Part shown: piece by piece, positions 47,829-60,011 of the stretch
Layout: each line of letters opens with the position of its first letter
Position numbering within the stretch: position 1 is the first letter of the stretch
Source of the DNA: Phoenix dactylifera
Lineage: Eukaryota > Streptophyta > Magnoliopsida > Arecales > Arecaceae
Length of the DNA: 64,000 bases
Reading direction: 5' to 3'
Assembly (NCBI RefSeq): GCF_009389715.1
Contig: NC_052400.1
Coordinates: 3,100,001 to 3,164,000, forward strand
The notes under the pieces: generated by a model
Told to the model about the DNA's origin: nothing
Database searches by the model: none
What the model saw: only the letters and a program-made list of their open reading frames with translations
Made by a program: the position numbers and the translations under genes

Positions 47829-48140
47829 ATGGGTTCCGAGATCATCGCAGGGGAATTACCCTCGCTTGCACCCATAAGGACGATTGCGGTCCGAGACGAT
47901 CCCGTCGAAGGTCCTCCAGAAGCCAGCAATGGCGTGGAGGAGGAGGAGTGCGTGACACCGAAGTCGGAAGAGCACATGCTCAAGCCAGTGCTTGCCTGTC
48001 CGCCGGCACCGAAGAAGCCCCGGCCGGCGAAGAGGAAATCGGGGCCTCCGTCGCGAGCCTTCTACGCTGTGCCCTCCGATCTCACCTCAGTCTTCCTTGC
48101 TCTCGCCAGCTCCCCTCAGAAGAGAATCCGAGTAGGTTAA
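47829..48140 (+). CDS. SMR: SIAMESE-related (SMR) cyclin-dependent kinase inhibitor
   Basis: A single-exon 103-residue protein starting MGSEIIAGELPSLAP. The family signature is at residues 40-66: ECVTPKSEEHMLKPVLACPP followed by APKKPRP, matching the SMR motif EC.TP.S.E......CPPAPKK.RP. A basic stretch (AKRK) follows, then FYAVPSDLTSVFLAL (78-92), the second conserved SMR block with an F..P.DL..(V/F)F pattern. SMR proteins bind CDK-cyclin complexes in the nucleus and promote cell-cycle exit or endoreduplication, often in response to stress or DNA damage. The small size, acidic N-terminus and absence of introns are usual. The CT-rich leader upstream is consistent with real transcription. Which SMR subgroup it belongs to is unclear. 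Confidence 0.88.
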   Translation: MGSEIIAGELPSLAPIRTIAVRDDPVEGPPEASNGVEEEECVTPKSEEHMLKPVLACPPAPKKPRPAKRKSGPPSRAFYAVPSDLTSVFLALASSPQKRIRVG

Positions 48141-50477
48141 TCTTGGTTTCGTGATAATGTCTCGCTGTAATTTCCTTCTTTTTCTACTCTTTTCCACGTG
48201 CATGGTAAATGACTTCATTTTTTATTTTTCTTTCTGGAAATGACGTAAAAGATTATTGGGAGGATTACACTAAAATGCTTTTGTACAACCTTGTTTAGTT
48301 TCTATAGAGAATGGATTCCGAGAGAACTAACTGAGATAACGCTATATCTACCTGGTTTAATTAGTTTCTTTCTGTAAATTTTTCATGGTTTTGTCACTGA
48401 TGAAGGCAGCGTACTTTATTTCTACAAATTAGCTGTTTCTTTTTTTTCATCTTTCTGTGTAAATTATCTCATGATAGGTAAATTCTCCTAGTAATTAATG
48501 TGATCCAAAATTCTCTTAGTTATTAGCTATAATTTGTGATTTTCTTATGGGTATGAGCCAAAGAAGGCAAACTGCTCGTATCTTCTAAAGCAGTCCTCTA
48601 TCTCAAGCTTTTGATGGTGAAAAAAAGATGTTCATGTAAATTTGCTTATTGGTTTCATCCCAACACCTTTCTTTATTTACCGGTGTTTCCTTGCAATCAG
48701 CTGGTTTAGTTTTAAATTTGGCCACGGGTGTGATCCACAAGTCTCTTACACGCGTTTGATCTCAAGGGTGGAAGCTGCTTTTTCTTCATATGGGTTTTCT
48801 TTGTCGTTAGTTTGTTTCCTTTGAATTGTTCATGAGTTTGATCCACTTACAGAGAATTCTTCCATTTGAGACTTGGATACCAAAGTAAGAGTAACCCTTC
48901 TTGTGACCTGGAGATGGAGAGAGATTCTTGGAGACAAAAGGAACATGATCGAGTGCAATACAAGGCAGCATCCGTTGCTTAGGACAACTAGAAACTCACA
49001 CATCTCTAATAAATCTCAATATTGGTGGCTCCATACAATAGAATTTATTTCACTCTAGATCTACGGTGGAACTGATTCGCCTAATAATTTCTTAAATACA
49101 AAGAGCTTCCATGGCAAGGCGCCAGTTAACGTACATACATAACAACCTTCCAAGACACTTACATCTGCCATCTGATTTATCAGGATCATGATGCGTGGAC
49201 CCATATAGGCAATCACATGTTGAGTTGGTCTTCCACGATGGGAACCGGTGTGCGATCATACATCCAATCAAGGTGTACCTTATCCGCATCTTTTTCCTAG
49301 GACAAGGGTTTGGTAAGTTTTGATGCTATGTATGCACTAGAAGCCCACTGCTTGGCTTGATTTCTATTACAAAATGAAAAATTCCCCATGCATTGTGTAC
49401 AAGATAAGTGCAAAATTTACAAATGGAGTCAATATATTGAGCGACAATTTTGGTTGCGCCTACGCAACTGATCTCTTAGGACCCAAACTCTTCAACTTGA
49501 GAGAAGCTCATCAAGCTTTGTACTCGAACCAGTAACATATACCTTTCTTTTCCTCCCCTTCGGTGGACAATTCTCCTTTCCATCTATTAAGTAAGGTAAT
49601 TAGTATCCTAATAGAGCCCGAGCAACCAATAAGCTAGATGGTTTTCTATTTGTACCACAAGTGCTATATATCTTTGCTTCTATAACTAGTTTCCTAATTA
49701 ATTAAGGATATTCTACCAAGATAACTATGGCTTCCATGGCAGTGGATGATGACACAAATGAGCCTCCAGTTGGCTAGGATGGCAAAATTGTGTGCCATTA
49801 GTAACCACATATCATAGTCTTAATTTCCTAGGGATATGGATGTAAGCGTATGGATGGGAATGAGGCAGATTCCTTCCATTTGGCTGCAGTGAACACATGG
49901 TTAGCATTTAAAAGCTGCATTGCCATAGTGGCATAAGCTTGTACAAATGATGTGTGACCCACCAATATATACAGCTCAGCTTAATGGTACATGCCTTACT
50001 AAACAAGCAAAGCAAGGTAACCTTTTGAGCATCTTGCCTTTTGACGACAAGGCTTTCCACCTCCCCTCACACTCTTTTATGGACCACCTCTTGCTGTCAA
50101 GAAAGAGGCCCCATTTTTGTTTTAAAAGCTATCCTGATACTGTCCAGAAGGACTTGCTGCTCTAAACGATCAAAAGGTTAAAAAAGTGGTATCTCTTCCT
50201 GTCTCTAAGAAGTGAGGTCCCATTTATACAGAGAGACACCTTCACTGCAACGCGACAGGAACGCTGCCCTCAGCCGTCCGAAATATAAATTAAAGAAAAG
50301 GGCCCGAATCAATCTCTTCATGCAATTGTCTTTTAAACTAAAACATGAAATATACGCGAGGCGGGTCCTGTGAGCTAAACGCATTCTCCTAAAGGGAGAA
50401 TCAGCAATAGTGATTGACTGAATACGGAGTAAGGGGCAGAGGAGGATGGGAATCCTCTGCTCTGTGATATCTGATGG
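48141..50477. other. Intergenic DNA and SMR 3' flank
   Basis: AT-rich, T-rich DNA without recognisable coding sequence. Short open frames have no family features. Confidence 0.5.
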
Positions 50478-50690
50478 TTGGCAGCAGACTGTAGCACCTT
50501 TCGAGCTGTGTATATGTACCGGAAAGTAAAGAGAGTCACAGACTGGGTCGCCGCATATGCATCCCAGCACTCCGGAGAGGCTTTCTGGCTACAGCTGGGG
50601 GTCGCCCCTCCAATACTCTGTTATTTTCTCTCTTTTGACTATATTGGCTGCGCGCACGCCAGAGTAGCATGAGCCGCCGTTATATCTAAA
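50478..50690 (+). pseudogene. LINE RNase H-like 3' end, second copy, truncated
   Basis: The plus frame 50478-50672 reads RAVYMYRKVKRVTDWVAAYA then SQHSGEAFWLQL and FDYIGCAHARVA before the stop, followed by an A-run at 50682-50690. This is the same RNase H-like C-terminus (REAN-x-x-ADWVA style) as at 35060-35415, but a different, diverged family member. The pieces upstream are too decayed to read, so the insertion's left edge is unknown. Confidence 0.6.
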
Positions 50691-50929
50691 AAAAAATATG
50701 AAATTTTCTATTTATTTTTGATGATAAAAAAAACATAAAATTCTCTCTCAGCTATTACCTTATTCTCCTTCCAAAAAGATGTGTGAAAATGAAATAACTG
50801 CTGTTGATAAAAACAACTTTTCAACATCTTTGTAATATCCGGAGGCCAACTAAACACATGGAGTAACCCTTGCGAACAAAGGCCAATTATTTTATTTTCC
50901 AGAGAGTGAGACAGAAATTACGATATATT

Positions 50930-51195
50930 TGGTTTGGAGATATTGAGCTCTGGAATAAGAATGAGAATGAGCAACTCTCGTTTTAGCTATTTAGTTGGAA
51001 AAAATTTCATTTTCATTCCGATTTTAAGAGGGATGGGACTGGCTCAATCCTTCTAAATCTAATCCCGACTCTCCGGTAGTATTTAATTTCAATTCTGATT
51101 CCAATTAAGAATCACATGCATCAGGGAATATGATTTTTCTAATTTTCATTCTAATCAATTTTAATTTTTATTCTGATCGTGAACCAAATGTGCCC
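50930..51195. mobile_element. Possible MITE abutting the Harbinger MITE
   Basis: The left part (ATTTGGTTTGGAG, then GAATAAGAATGAGAATGAG) is mirrored near the right end on the other strand (CATTTGGTTCACGATCAGAA, then TTAGAATGAAAATTAG). The right end stops exactly at the TTA that flanks the next MITE, suggesting the later element inserted at or beside this one. The borders are soft. Confidence 0.45.
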
Positions 51196-51198
51196 TTA

Positions 51199-51679
51199 GG
51201 GCTCGTTTGGTTCGCGGGAAGCATTTTCCTTCCTAGGAATATGATTCCTGGGAAACAAATTCCTAGGAAGAGGATGCCTAGGAAAGTATTTTTGGCATGT
51301 TTGGTTGACCATGGGAAAGTGACAAATTTCCAAGGTGCTTATGTTTGGTTGGCCATCCACTTTCCTAGGAAAGTTATATATAATTCCTATTATGCCCTTA
51401 ATAAAAATTAGATTTTTAATGCCTCTTTAATGCTTCTTTAATGCTGAAGGGACTTTTTGGGAAAAAGTAAAAATAGAGTGATTCCCGCCTCATGGGAAAG
51501 TAACTTTCCCATGTTTCTCATGGGAAAGACTTTCCCATGAAATGTGGGAATCACATTCCCATGGGAATATAACTTTCCCTTCTCTCTCCTTTGAAAACTC
51601 CAACCAAACAAGAGGCATCTCATTACTTTCCCGTTGACCACACTTTCCCCCCTTCTTTTCCCGCGAACCAAACGAGCCC
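51199..51679. mobile_element. PIF/Harbinger (Tourist-like) MITE, 481 bp, TTA duplication
   Basis: Perfect 22-bp terminal inverted repeats start GGGCTCGTTTGGTTCGCGGG (51199-51220 and, reversed, 51658-51679). TTA flanks both sides (51196-51198 and 51680-51682). The interior is rich in TTTCCCATGGGAAT-like palindromic words. No transposase is encoded. A diverged fragment of the same family lies at 60012-60101. Confidence 0.9.
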
Positions 51680-52599
51680 TTAATGCCATACAAATTCACC
51701 TGGTACTAGCTTTTGCTACTCTTGAGCATAACATAAAAGCTGCCCCTCTATTCCATTGCCTCCGATCATTAAAGAGTGTTTACTACGTTTCCCTAGAGAG
51801 ATTGCTAGTTACAAGATGTGCATGCAGCTGGACGCGGTTACCTAAATTTTGACTTTCTTTCTTTTTTTTTGAAGAAAAAAAAGCAAACACCCTGGCTGCA
51901 GTCCCACTTGAAAAGTGCAGGACATGTATTTTTTCGTCATCACCTCATGGATTGTTCCATTTTTAATTTACTATCCAATAAAAAAAAAAGGGATTGTTTC
52001 ACTGGGTTCATTCCTTTCACGCTTTCTTTACACCATGCACTTGGAACCAATCGGAGAAGGGGCCAAAATATAGAGAGTCCGTAGACAACCCCAGGTTTGG
52101 GACATTTCGAGAACCAAAGCGTTGGATGCATTCGCCACTTCCTTCCAAATCTCATATTGCTGTACACCAGAGCCTTTTCTGCAGTAATATTTTGTATTTT
52201 CTGATTACGGGAATACGAGACATAAGAAATGGCTTTCCGCGTTGAAGGCAAAAGAAAGAGGAAAACTCCAAGAACCTCCATGAATGGCAGTGGAATCCTT
52301 CCTAGTCACGACTTTGTTATTTGGGATCCGTCCATTTGTTGAGAAAACTATAGACCGACAAAAAATCAAAAAGAATAAAAAGATCAATTAAAATAAAAAT
52401 TATAATGAGATATAAGTACTGTTAGAATAATTTTAGAATCACGTAACAATCTGCACCATATGATAACTTTCTTTATCAGCGTGATTTTGTGTCAACCTAT
52501 ATTAGTTTTTTTCATTAACATAATCTTGTTAGAGTAATTTTGGAGATCACATGGTAACTTGTAAGTATAATATATGATGGGATGCGGTTAGCCAAACTG

Positions 52600-53135
52600 T
52601 GCTGGCTCTTAGAACTTCAAGAAGTTATATGTCAATTTGTACATGATCTTAAATGTGCTTCTGGAAAAGGATTGGTTTGCAATGAGTATTTAGTTGCAGA
52701 TTCGGTACGTAGAATCAATTTTTGATCGAAGATCTGTGACCGGATGTCGCACATATGTTGGAGAAATTCAAGGACGGGAGCTGAAGCCGAATATAGGGCA
52801 ATGGCTCATACTGCATTTGAATTGATATGGATAAAGAACCTATTACATGAGTTAGGCCCTCATGTAAGCCATCCCATGAGGATGTTCTGCAACAAAAAAA
52901 AAAAGCAATTTTCATTGCCAATAATCTAGTGTTCTATAGAAAGAAGAAAGCATATAGAAGTTGACTATCATTTCATTTGTGAACTGCTATGACCAAGAAG
53001 ATTATGATGACAACATAAATGAAGTCCCAGAACTAGTTGGGAGATTTTTTTCAAAAGCTCTTGGGTTCCATAAGTTTCAGATCAAGTCTTCCAAGCTGGG
53101 CATGAGTGGCATCTGTGCTCCAGCTACAGGGGGAG
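52600..53135 (+). pseudogene. Decayed Ty1/copia pol 3' end (RNase H region)
   Basis: Across shifted plus frames I read LKCASGKGLV, then AEAEYRAMAHTAFELIWIKN and LLHELG, PMRMFC, VDYHFIC, and finally FQIKSSKLGMSGICAPA. The order matches the RNase H end of plant copia polyproteins (AEAEYRAM....ELIWLK, PM...CDNQAA, H...EVDCHFIRE, SKLGM.DI). Several stops and frameshifts break it. The reading ends in a purine tract (CAGGGGGAG, 53128-53135) that is the likely polypurine tract before the 3' LTR. Confidence 0.82.
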
Positions 53136-53381
53136 TGTCCAATGTCTATTTGTAGACTTTGGTTAGGAAAGACCTGTTCTTTTATGTGCTTATATTGAGC
53201 CGGACCATTAGTTGCGGGAATTTTTGCTGTTATAAATTAAGCTTCCTGCAGATCGCTAGCTTGATGACGTATTTTGTTTAGTCGAATGAGTGGACTGTAC
53301 ATATCTATCTCACTTCCTTTTTCATCCAGTTCTTGTTCTCTATTCCTTGATCTTGATCTTCTCTTTCTTTTTATTCCATCA
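53136..53381 (+). mobile_element. Probable 3' LTR of the copia remnant
   Basis: It begins TGTCCAATGTC directly after the polypurine tract and ends near ...ATTCCATCA, giving TG...CA termini and about 246 bp. It has TATAAATTAAGC at 53231 (a TATA box typical of small copia LTRs) and a CT-rich end. No matching 5' LTR is found in the window, so the assignment is by position and composition. Confidence 0.6.
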
Positions 53382-53837
53382 ATACGAGAGTCATGATATA
53401 ATTGGCAAGACTGCAAGTCTCTGAAGTTCGTGATCTTCGAGATTGGATCTGGACCTAGATCCAACAAAATACTAAGGTAAAAAAACTTATTTATTCTTAC
53501 ATATATAAGATAAAAAATCACCTTTTGAAATGGGTGATGTGGTCCCTATATTCTCTCGGGATATTATTTCTTTCTTCATGGTGTTGCTTCTCTTCGAGTT
53601 GGTTCGGAGAAATATTTGTTCACGGGGGATCCTGTGTGGCATCCAAACAGGCCCTAGCTTGAAACCTATATATGTTCAGCTGCATAAACCGGCTCAAGTT
53701 GCAGAGCTTCTACATCTATCAACAAGAAAAGCTGATCAAAGGCTACTTGATCACGAATGCATGCATGGCTACCACCATTGCAATGCTTATTGTACTTCAA
53801 CAAAATTTAGAAGAAATCAATATGCATCCGATCTTTT

Positions 53838-54456
53838 TCAGAGGATGGTACAAATGGCCGGGTCATCATAGGTTACGTATCCGACCACAACTGGCCGGCA
53901 TGCGTCGCAGCATGATGGCAAGGGCTTGCATGGTTCTGGCTCCTTGGGTTTGGGTGGTGGTTCTTTTTTGGGCTCTTCCTTCTTGTAAGGACCAACACTC
54001 TCGATTTTCACCCACTTCTTGATCTTCCTCAGCTCCTTCACAACGATGACCGGATCAACATCTCCTATCACCGTCAGCAAACCCTTCTCTGCGTCTATCG
54101 TTATCTCATTTATCCCTGTCAAAATTTTGATTAATTTAGCTTTTGTTTTCGAGGAACGCCAGCTCTTTGGCCATTAGGCTGAGAAGCTGGAGAAAAATAT
54201 ATCCCACTTCTCTAAACTTGGAGCCCTTCTGATTCAAGCAAACTAACCTTCAACCTTGGCGACAGCTTTCATGGCACAAGCCTTGCACTTGAGGCATGCG
54301 ATGCTGATCTTTAGCACAATCTTCTGCAATTTATTTAAAGCCAAATTAAGGACAAGGTTAGAGATAAAACGCATAGAATGTGTTGGGTTAAATGAGCATC
54401 GGTCTTTAGGAAATTAGATGAGCAGGGCAAGAGAGTGCAAGTATGCTTACCTTCAT
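53838..54456 (-). CDS. Heavy-metal-associated isoprenylated plant protein (HIPP/HMA family), three exons
   Basis: Exons 54456-54451 (ATG AAG only), 54323-54248 and 54115-53838 join by GT-AG introns into a 119-residue protein. Residues 1-70 form an HMA fold: KKIVLKISIACLKCKACAMK with the CxxC pair C12/C15, then GINEITIDAEKGLLTVIGDV and PVIVVKELRKIKKWVKI. A Lys/Pro/Glu linker follows (KKEEPKKEPPPKPKEPEP), a Cys-rich patch (CKPLPSCCDAC) and the C-terminal CTIL, a CaaX box predicted to be prenylated (Leu at the last position favours geranylgeranyl). HIPPs bind transition metals and sit at membranes or in the nucleus; some, such as rice Pi21, modulate immunity. The two-codon first exon is characteristic of many plant HMA genes. 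A TATA box lies about 75 bp upstream. Metal specificity cannot be told. Confidence 0.92.
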
Positions 54457-54530
54457 GGCACCACAAATGACTGGGATGGAGGTCGGGGGTTCTCTTGATC
54501 TCCAAGATGCCAAGGGATGCAGATTGGTCT

Positions 54531-54538
54531 GTATATAG
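54531..54538 (-). promoter_or_regulatory. TATA box of the HIPP gene
   Basis: Minus-strand CTATATAC about 75 bp upstream of the ATG. Confidence 0.55.
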
Positions 54539-54540
54539 GA

Positions 54541-57500
54541 TGTCCATGGTTACGTTAGCCTTGCATATGGACTTTTATGTTCTTTATTGTTTGACTTTAA
54601 TAAATTCACAAAGGTCCTTGAGATCTGAACTTAAACTAACTTCCCGGCCACCGGATTGGTGTGGAGATACCATGTGAAAAGTTTCAACGCGGCCTCTCTC
54701 ATCAAGCAAGAGGCATTACACCTCTACACTCCCATTGTAAGTATTGTATTAATAAATTGCAGGATGGTTGCTTTCAACCTCCGTTTCCACCATCAAAAAA
54801 AAAAAAGGGATTCGTTTGGATCCTCAATTCCACATGTTAACAACTCTTGTTGACTATATTCGAACTGGGCAACAATTAAAACATATTTGAATACCAACAC
54901 TTTGAAACGTTCGGAACACTCATATAAATTAGTAAGTGCCATGTCTGTTTCCTCGTTGAATATTGGCTTCGAGGTTTCTTAGTTTCCTAAGCTATCATTT
55001 TTTTTCTGTGCTGTTCTATTCTTTTCTTCTTCTAGCTTTATGTGTTTTCTGATCTTTGTAAATACCTTTCTTTTCTGATTCAATAAATCAACTCGTAGGA
55101 GCCCGTCTTAGCGCTCCTCCCTTCTCTCAGCCCGTCTTATGAAATGATTTTTTTCATGAAAAAGATCAACTTGATACTATTGCTCGGTCTCCACCTCCGC
55201 CAACTTTGACAGCCTCATGGAAGCGAGGACTTCACGCCGGAGCCCCACTTCTTCCTGACTCTTCACAAGTGCAAGAAAAAAAGCATGCACCAAGGAGTGG
55301 TTGGCCGAATTGCCAACAGTGGCTCTTAGGTCAAATCCAATAGTTTTCAATGCCTGTTACGTGCTGGCGAAGAGCAGTATTGTCATAACCTATCATTTGT
55401 GATTGCAATAACAATGTTAGTCATCGGTTGGTCATCTGTTAGGGAAGAAAAAAAAGAAAAAAAGAGTTGTTTATAATTCTTTTAGGGATGGAGGAATAAG
55501 TTCAACTTAAAAAAATAAAGTTGTTCGGTTCGGTTACAAATGTTGACGCTATAGAGAAGACAAAGTCATTAGATAATTAACTCTAAATTGAACATCACGT
55601 GATTAGTAGCAAATATTTTTGCTCTTTTATTCCACCAACTTCATGTCCCATTCAAGGAAGAAATTATTGCCTACACTATCTACATCCCATAGCCATGCAC
55701 CCAACTAATCATAACAGCGATGGTTAATATGGGCCTCATTCATCAAGCTTGCAGCTTAGTGCACAACTACAAAAATCAATATGCATGCATGCATGCATGC
55801 ATACATACATTATATATATATATAACCCCCAATATGAATCCTCTTAGTTTGCCGGTACTCTGAAAATCCTAAAGACAAAGTGATGATCACTCAAAATGGA
55901 TGAAAGTGTACATATATATAAGCATATCTACAAGAGGAGTCCATGCAATAAAGCCCTATGAAATGAGGGCCTGAGAAGAGGCCCTGTACCCTTCTGTTCC
56001 CTATAGCCCACACTGAAATTCTTAAAGCGAAACATTATTTAGGTTGGGTTTGAGCAAGATTGCTTCAAGTTGTATAAATTTTGATTATATCACTGATCAA
56101 ATAGATACCTTACCATGACAGTGATTTTCGTAGCTATGCCTAGAACTGATTCAATGATGAAGCTAAAAAATAATAATAAAAAAAGGAATAACAATGAGTG
56201 TAATATCTCATATTGCCCGTGTTGGATGTTCATAATGAATGTTATGGACTCTGAACTGAGGAAATAGAGGTAGTGAATATTGTAATACAGATATGATATT
56301 CTGCCTCAAATGATATAGATGTGATATAGCTAAGGGATAGCAGGTCGTATATATTATGATTTTCTTATCTAGGATTATCCTCTCCATGTCTCTCTCGAGA
56401 ACAAAAATTATGATTTCTCATTCTTGCAATGTTGTATATATAAGCTGTCCAAGTGGATGGTTACAGGAAATGGTATGATTTGCTCAACCAAAAGAAGAGT
56501 ATGCTCATCCTCTTAGTTGGTTTATCGTGCTCATGAATTTGTCATCAGGCTGCATCTCGTTCTCTTTTGTAGCCAAGGGAGAAGGAAAAGGCTACTCATA
56601 TACATCGTACCCATTATAAACTGGATATCTACATCATCCATCATCCAAAATTGAAACTTTAATAGGGTACTTATCCCTCCAATAAATAAAGAAACTAATC
56701 TTTGCAAAGGATGAAATAGCTAAATGTCCAGCCTAATAAATATACTTGCCATCTTTATAAGCTGTTAAGGCAACGACAACTACTAGCGTACTCCAATGAA
56801 GATGCTCAAGCGAAAAATATTCATATCTTCGGTGTTTGGATCTACTCTTTTGTAACGAGAATTTGCATATCTTAGATTCTTGACATAATTTCACCTATTG
56901 TTTTTCCTCCATTTGTGCAACTCCTAGAACACGTTTCTTCCTTGTTTATCATTAAAAATTTCTTATGGTTCGAACTCAACATCTTGTGAAGTGCAATCCA
57001 AACATGTCCACCTTGAATATATCATTTAATTTGTGTATCTTTTAATTAAGGCAAATATGGTATCACCATTTAAAGATGAAATAATTCAAGCTAAACAATA
57101 AAATTACATAAGAAAGAGGAAAGGTTAGAGATGAAACTTTATAACATCCACAGTAATGCGAGCGAAAACTCTACTAGAAAGAGAATAAATAGATGTATGT
57201 GATCTCGAGGCATTAAAATGAGAAGAAATCATAAGAAACCTTAACTCTGCCGCTCTAATCTCGCCCTCGATTTACGGATCCCCGGCTGTAAACATCGATA
57301 GTACAAAAAAAAAGATAAAAAAGGAAGAGTAACTTTTCTCAAGAAAGAAGTGGATTGTTTATGTTTTACAAAGGGGAAAGTGATATGACTTGTTCTTTCG
57401 TGATGAGAAGATTTGTTTTTAATTATATTTATTGAGCGAGTCAAAAAAAAAAAGTTACCAAAGCACATCCATTTTTGCTAACGTCATGGTCGAGGGAGAA

Positions 57501-57771
57501 GTAAAAACGGACATATCTCTTTCTATCTCGGATCCATTAGAACATAAACGGTATTCCCATCTTGACGAGTTTGAGATGTTAGTAGAATGCCTTGAACATC
57601 GTTGGATTCATTCAAAAAGGTTGAGGATGTGCGCATTTCTTCTATTCATTCAATAATATTCAAGATATACCCTCTTTGATTTGAATGAGTAGGAATGATG
57701 GTGCCTTTTCTTAAAAACTGTCCTATATTCATTAGACATTGGAACTATGTAAAGCTCATATACGAAGTAGA
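54541..57771. other. Intergenic DNA
   Basis: No gene supported. It includes an A-run at 54796-54807 and a compound ATGC/TA microsatellite at 55780-55823. Short open frames lack family features. Confidence 0.5.
55780..55823. repeat. Compound (ATGC)n/(ATAC)n/(TA)n microsatellite
   Basis: About five ATGC units, then two ATAC units, then TA repeats. Confidence 0.92.
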
Positions 57772-57848
57772 TATTACTATATCCATATCTATTATTTTAT
57801 TTGATAAATATAGGTACATATATGGATGTTGATCAGATGCAAAAATTT
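57772..57848. repeat. Dispersed AT-rich repeat, copy 3, cut at 57848
   Basis: ATATCCATATCTATTATTTT, AAATATAGGTACATATATGG and CAGATGCAAAAATTT parallel the copy at 27385-27470. The similarity stops abruptly where TGTCACATCCC begins, suggesting that an LTR element inserted here. Confidence 0.5.
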
Positions 57849-59990
57849 TGTCACATCCCAAATCCAACACCACCTAGGTCAGCTACGTGACATGGCCGCA
57901 AACTTCTTAAAACAATGCCTCAGAGAATATGCAAGACCTAAAAATTTATTACAATCTTAATATCACTAAATAATAATGATCTCAATTCATAACGAACAAC
58001 AAAACTAGTGCAATTACAAAATTTAATTACATAACCAGTATCAAGTGATGGTTTATTTTATCCTTGCACCCATGATCTCAACCATAGCCACGTCCCAAGC
58101 GATTTGCAACTCTGAAAGGAAAAGAAAAGAGGTGGTTTGAGCTTTACGGTCCAGTAAGAATCTTCATACATCTACACCAACATAATAATATAAGTTTGAA
58201 AATAGTAAGTAATCGTCCCACACATCATGAAATCACAAATTGACTGTCAATAATGCTCGAATAAACAACATACATATGCACATCAAATATCAATAGAAAT
58301 CCAACTACTCAAAAGTAATATATCATGCGATATCTCATAAATCTTCAATGGTATTTTCAAGCAGCTTTTCATTTCATTTCTTTTTAACCCAATCCGGATC
58401 CAAGATCAATTATCTTGACTTTGGGCCAAATATGGGTCATGTTTTTTGACCGTATCAAGGCAATCAATAAGTGTCACGTTTTTCGCATGTGATAGAGAAA
58501 TCGATAGAGCCATATTTCCAACTTGTGATGGGACAATCGATGATAATGAGATCAACCCAGAGTTCTTATTCATTCAATCAAGTTCACATCCACACGTTAA
58601 TTCTTTTTATTTCGGCTTTAGACTATCCATGGTCTTTTTTTTTAGTCGTGATGGGGCAATTGATAAGTATCATATTTTCAGCCAGTGATGAGACAATCTA
58701 TATAACATGGTTGGTCAAGAGCACTGCATCTATTAGTTCGATTATGCAAATATAAGTTATACTCACATATTCATCCATCGTACTATCAATCATAAGCATA
58801 TATGATAAAAATATAATTTAACATGAAACTGTCATAAAAGAATTCTTGCATCTTACTTATCTTGATTATGAACATACAATAACATATGTGTACAAAATAT
58901 CTATAATCATGCAAGCATGTGTATAATGATTCTTACTTCTATGCTGATAATTCAAATAAACTAGTCAACTGTCCACACTATGATGTATGAACCAAGGTGT
59001 GCAGAACCTTACTTAACGTCCTCTTGCCTAAAAGATTGTTCTCCTACAGAATCAATTTAACATCAAAATTATTCGAGATGACCAACAACTAGAACTCTCT
59101 ACTGGTCCTGTAAGAGGTCCACTACCATGTAGCAACTTAGGACCACCCACCGAGTCCCTTCCACCCAAAATTTCTCTGAACCAACAAGAGAGAAAAACAC
59201 CAAGATAGAGAGAGAAAAGTGGCAGAAGAAGAAAGAAAAACAAGAAGAGAGAGAAACTAGAGAGAGAAGAGAGAGAATAAGAGAAGAAAAAGAGAGAATC
59301 GTGAGGCTCTCTCTCTCTCCTTCCCAAATGGAGGAAGGCTGCCTCAAGTGACGGCAGTCGCCGGTGGACAGCGGTCCCTTGATGGCATCGACGGCAAGCC
59401 ACACCCGGTGGCGACCAGCAAAAACAAAGAAAATAACATAAAATAGGAGAGACCTTGTTTATCATCAATTCGGCGCCTTGCTGGTCGGATTCATGGTGGA
59501 AACAATTGTTCAAAGATCAAAAAAGATAGGGAAGAAGGGTTAATAACCATATATCGCCTTTGGAGAGCTCTAATGGCCTAATCGAGAATGAGATTCCCAA
59601 GAGATCTTCCATGGAAAACCCAAAAAAACCTCTTAAAATCGGTTGTGATGGAGGATGGCTTCAAAGGTGGGGCGCCTAAGAAGAAAAGGATGACATTCTT
59701 TTAAAGAGGAGCCCTAAGGCTCCGAGAAATTGACCTTATTCATAAGAAGGGTTTGCAAGATGAGTAATAGCGCTTGCAACTGCATGCAGACAAGGATTTA
59801 GCGGGTGGTACATCCATATTCTAAAGATAATTGTGAACCACTGATTGCTAGATTGCCCAAGGAGGTAAAGATGAGAGTTGCTTCCTTACCAAACCATCCA
59901 TAATTTGTTAGATTTTAGATATTGTCGTATGGTGATGCATACACTCGTGCAGTAGTATCAAAGCAAGCTAATGTCTGACTATATGATCTC
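57849..59990. mobile_element. Probable LTR-retrotransposon relic
   Basis: It starts TGTCACATCCCAAATCC, a form common at the ends of large plant Ty3/gypsy LTRs, and interrupts a dispersed repeat. The interior includes GAGCTTTACGGTCCAGTAAG, low-complexity GA-rich DNA (59190-59330), and no readable polyprotein. The downstream end and target duplication were not found. The limits are guesses, and the large minus-strand frame at 59052-59513 reflects composition. Confidence 0.4.
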
Positions 59991-60011
59991 TGGAGAACTA
60001 GTTTTTGCATA

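Noticed and set aside
59052-59513. 153-codon minus-strand frame with a Ser/Leu/Phe run
   Set aside because: Created by the GA-rich low-complexity stretch in a probable LTR relic.
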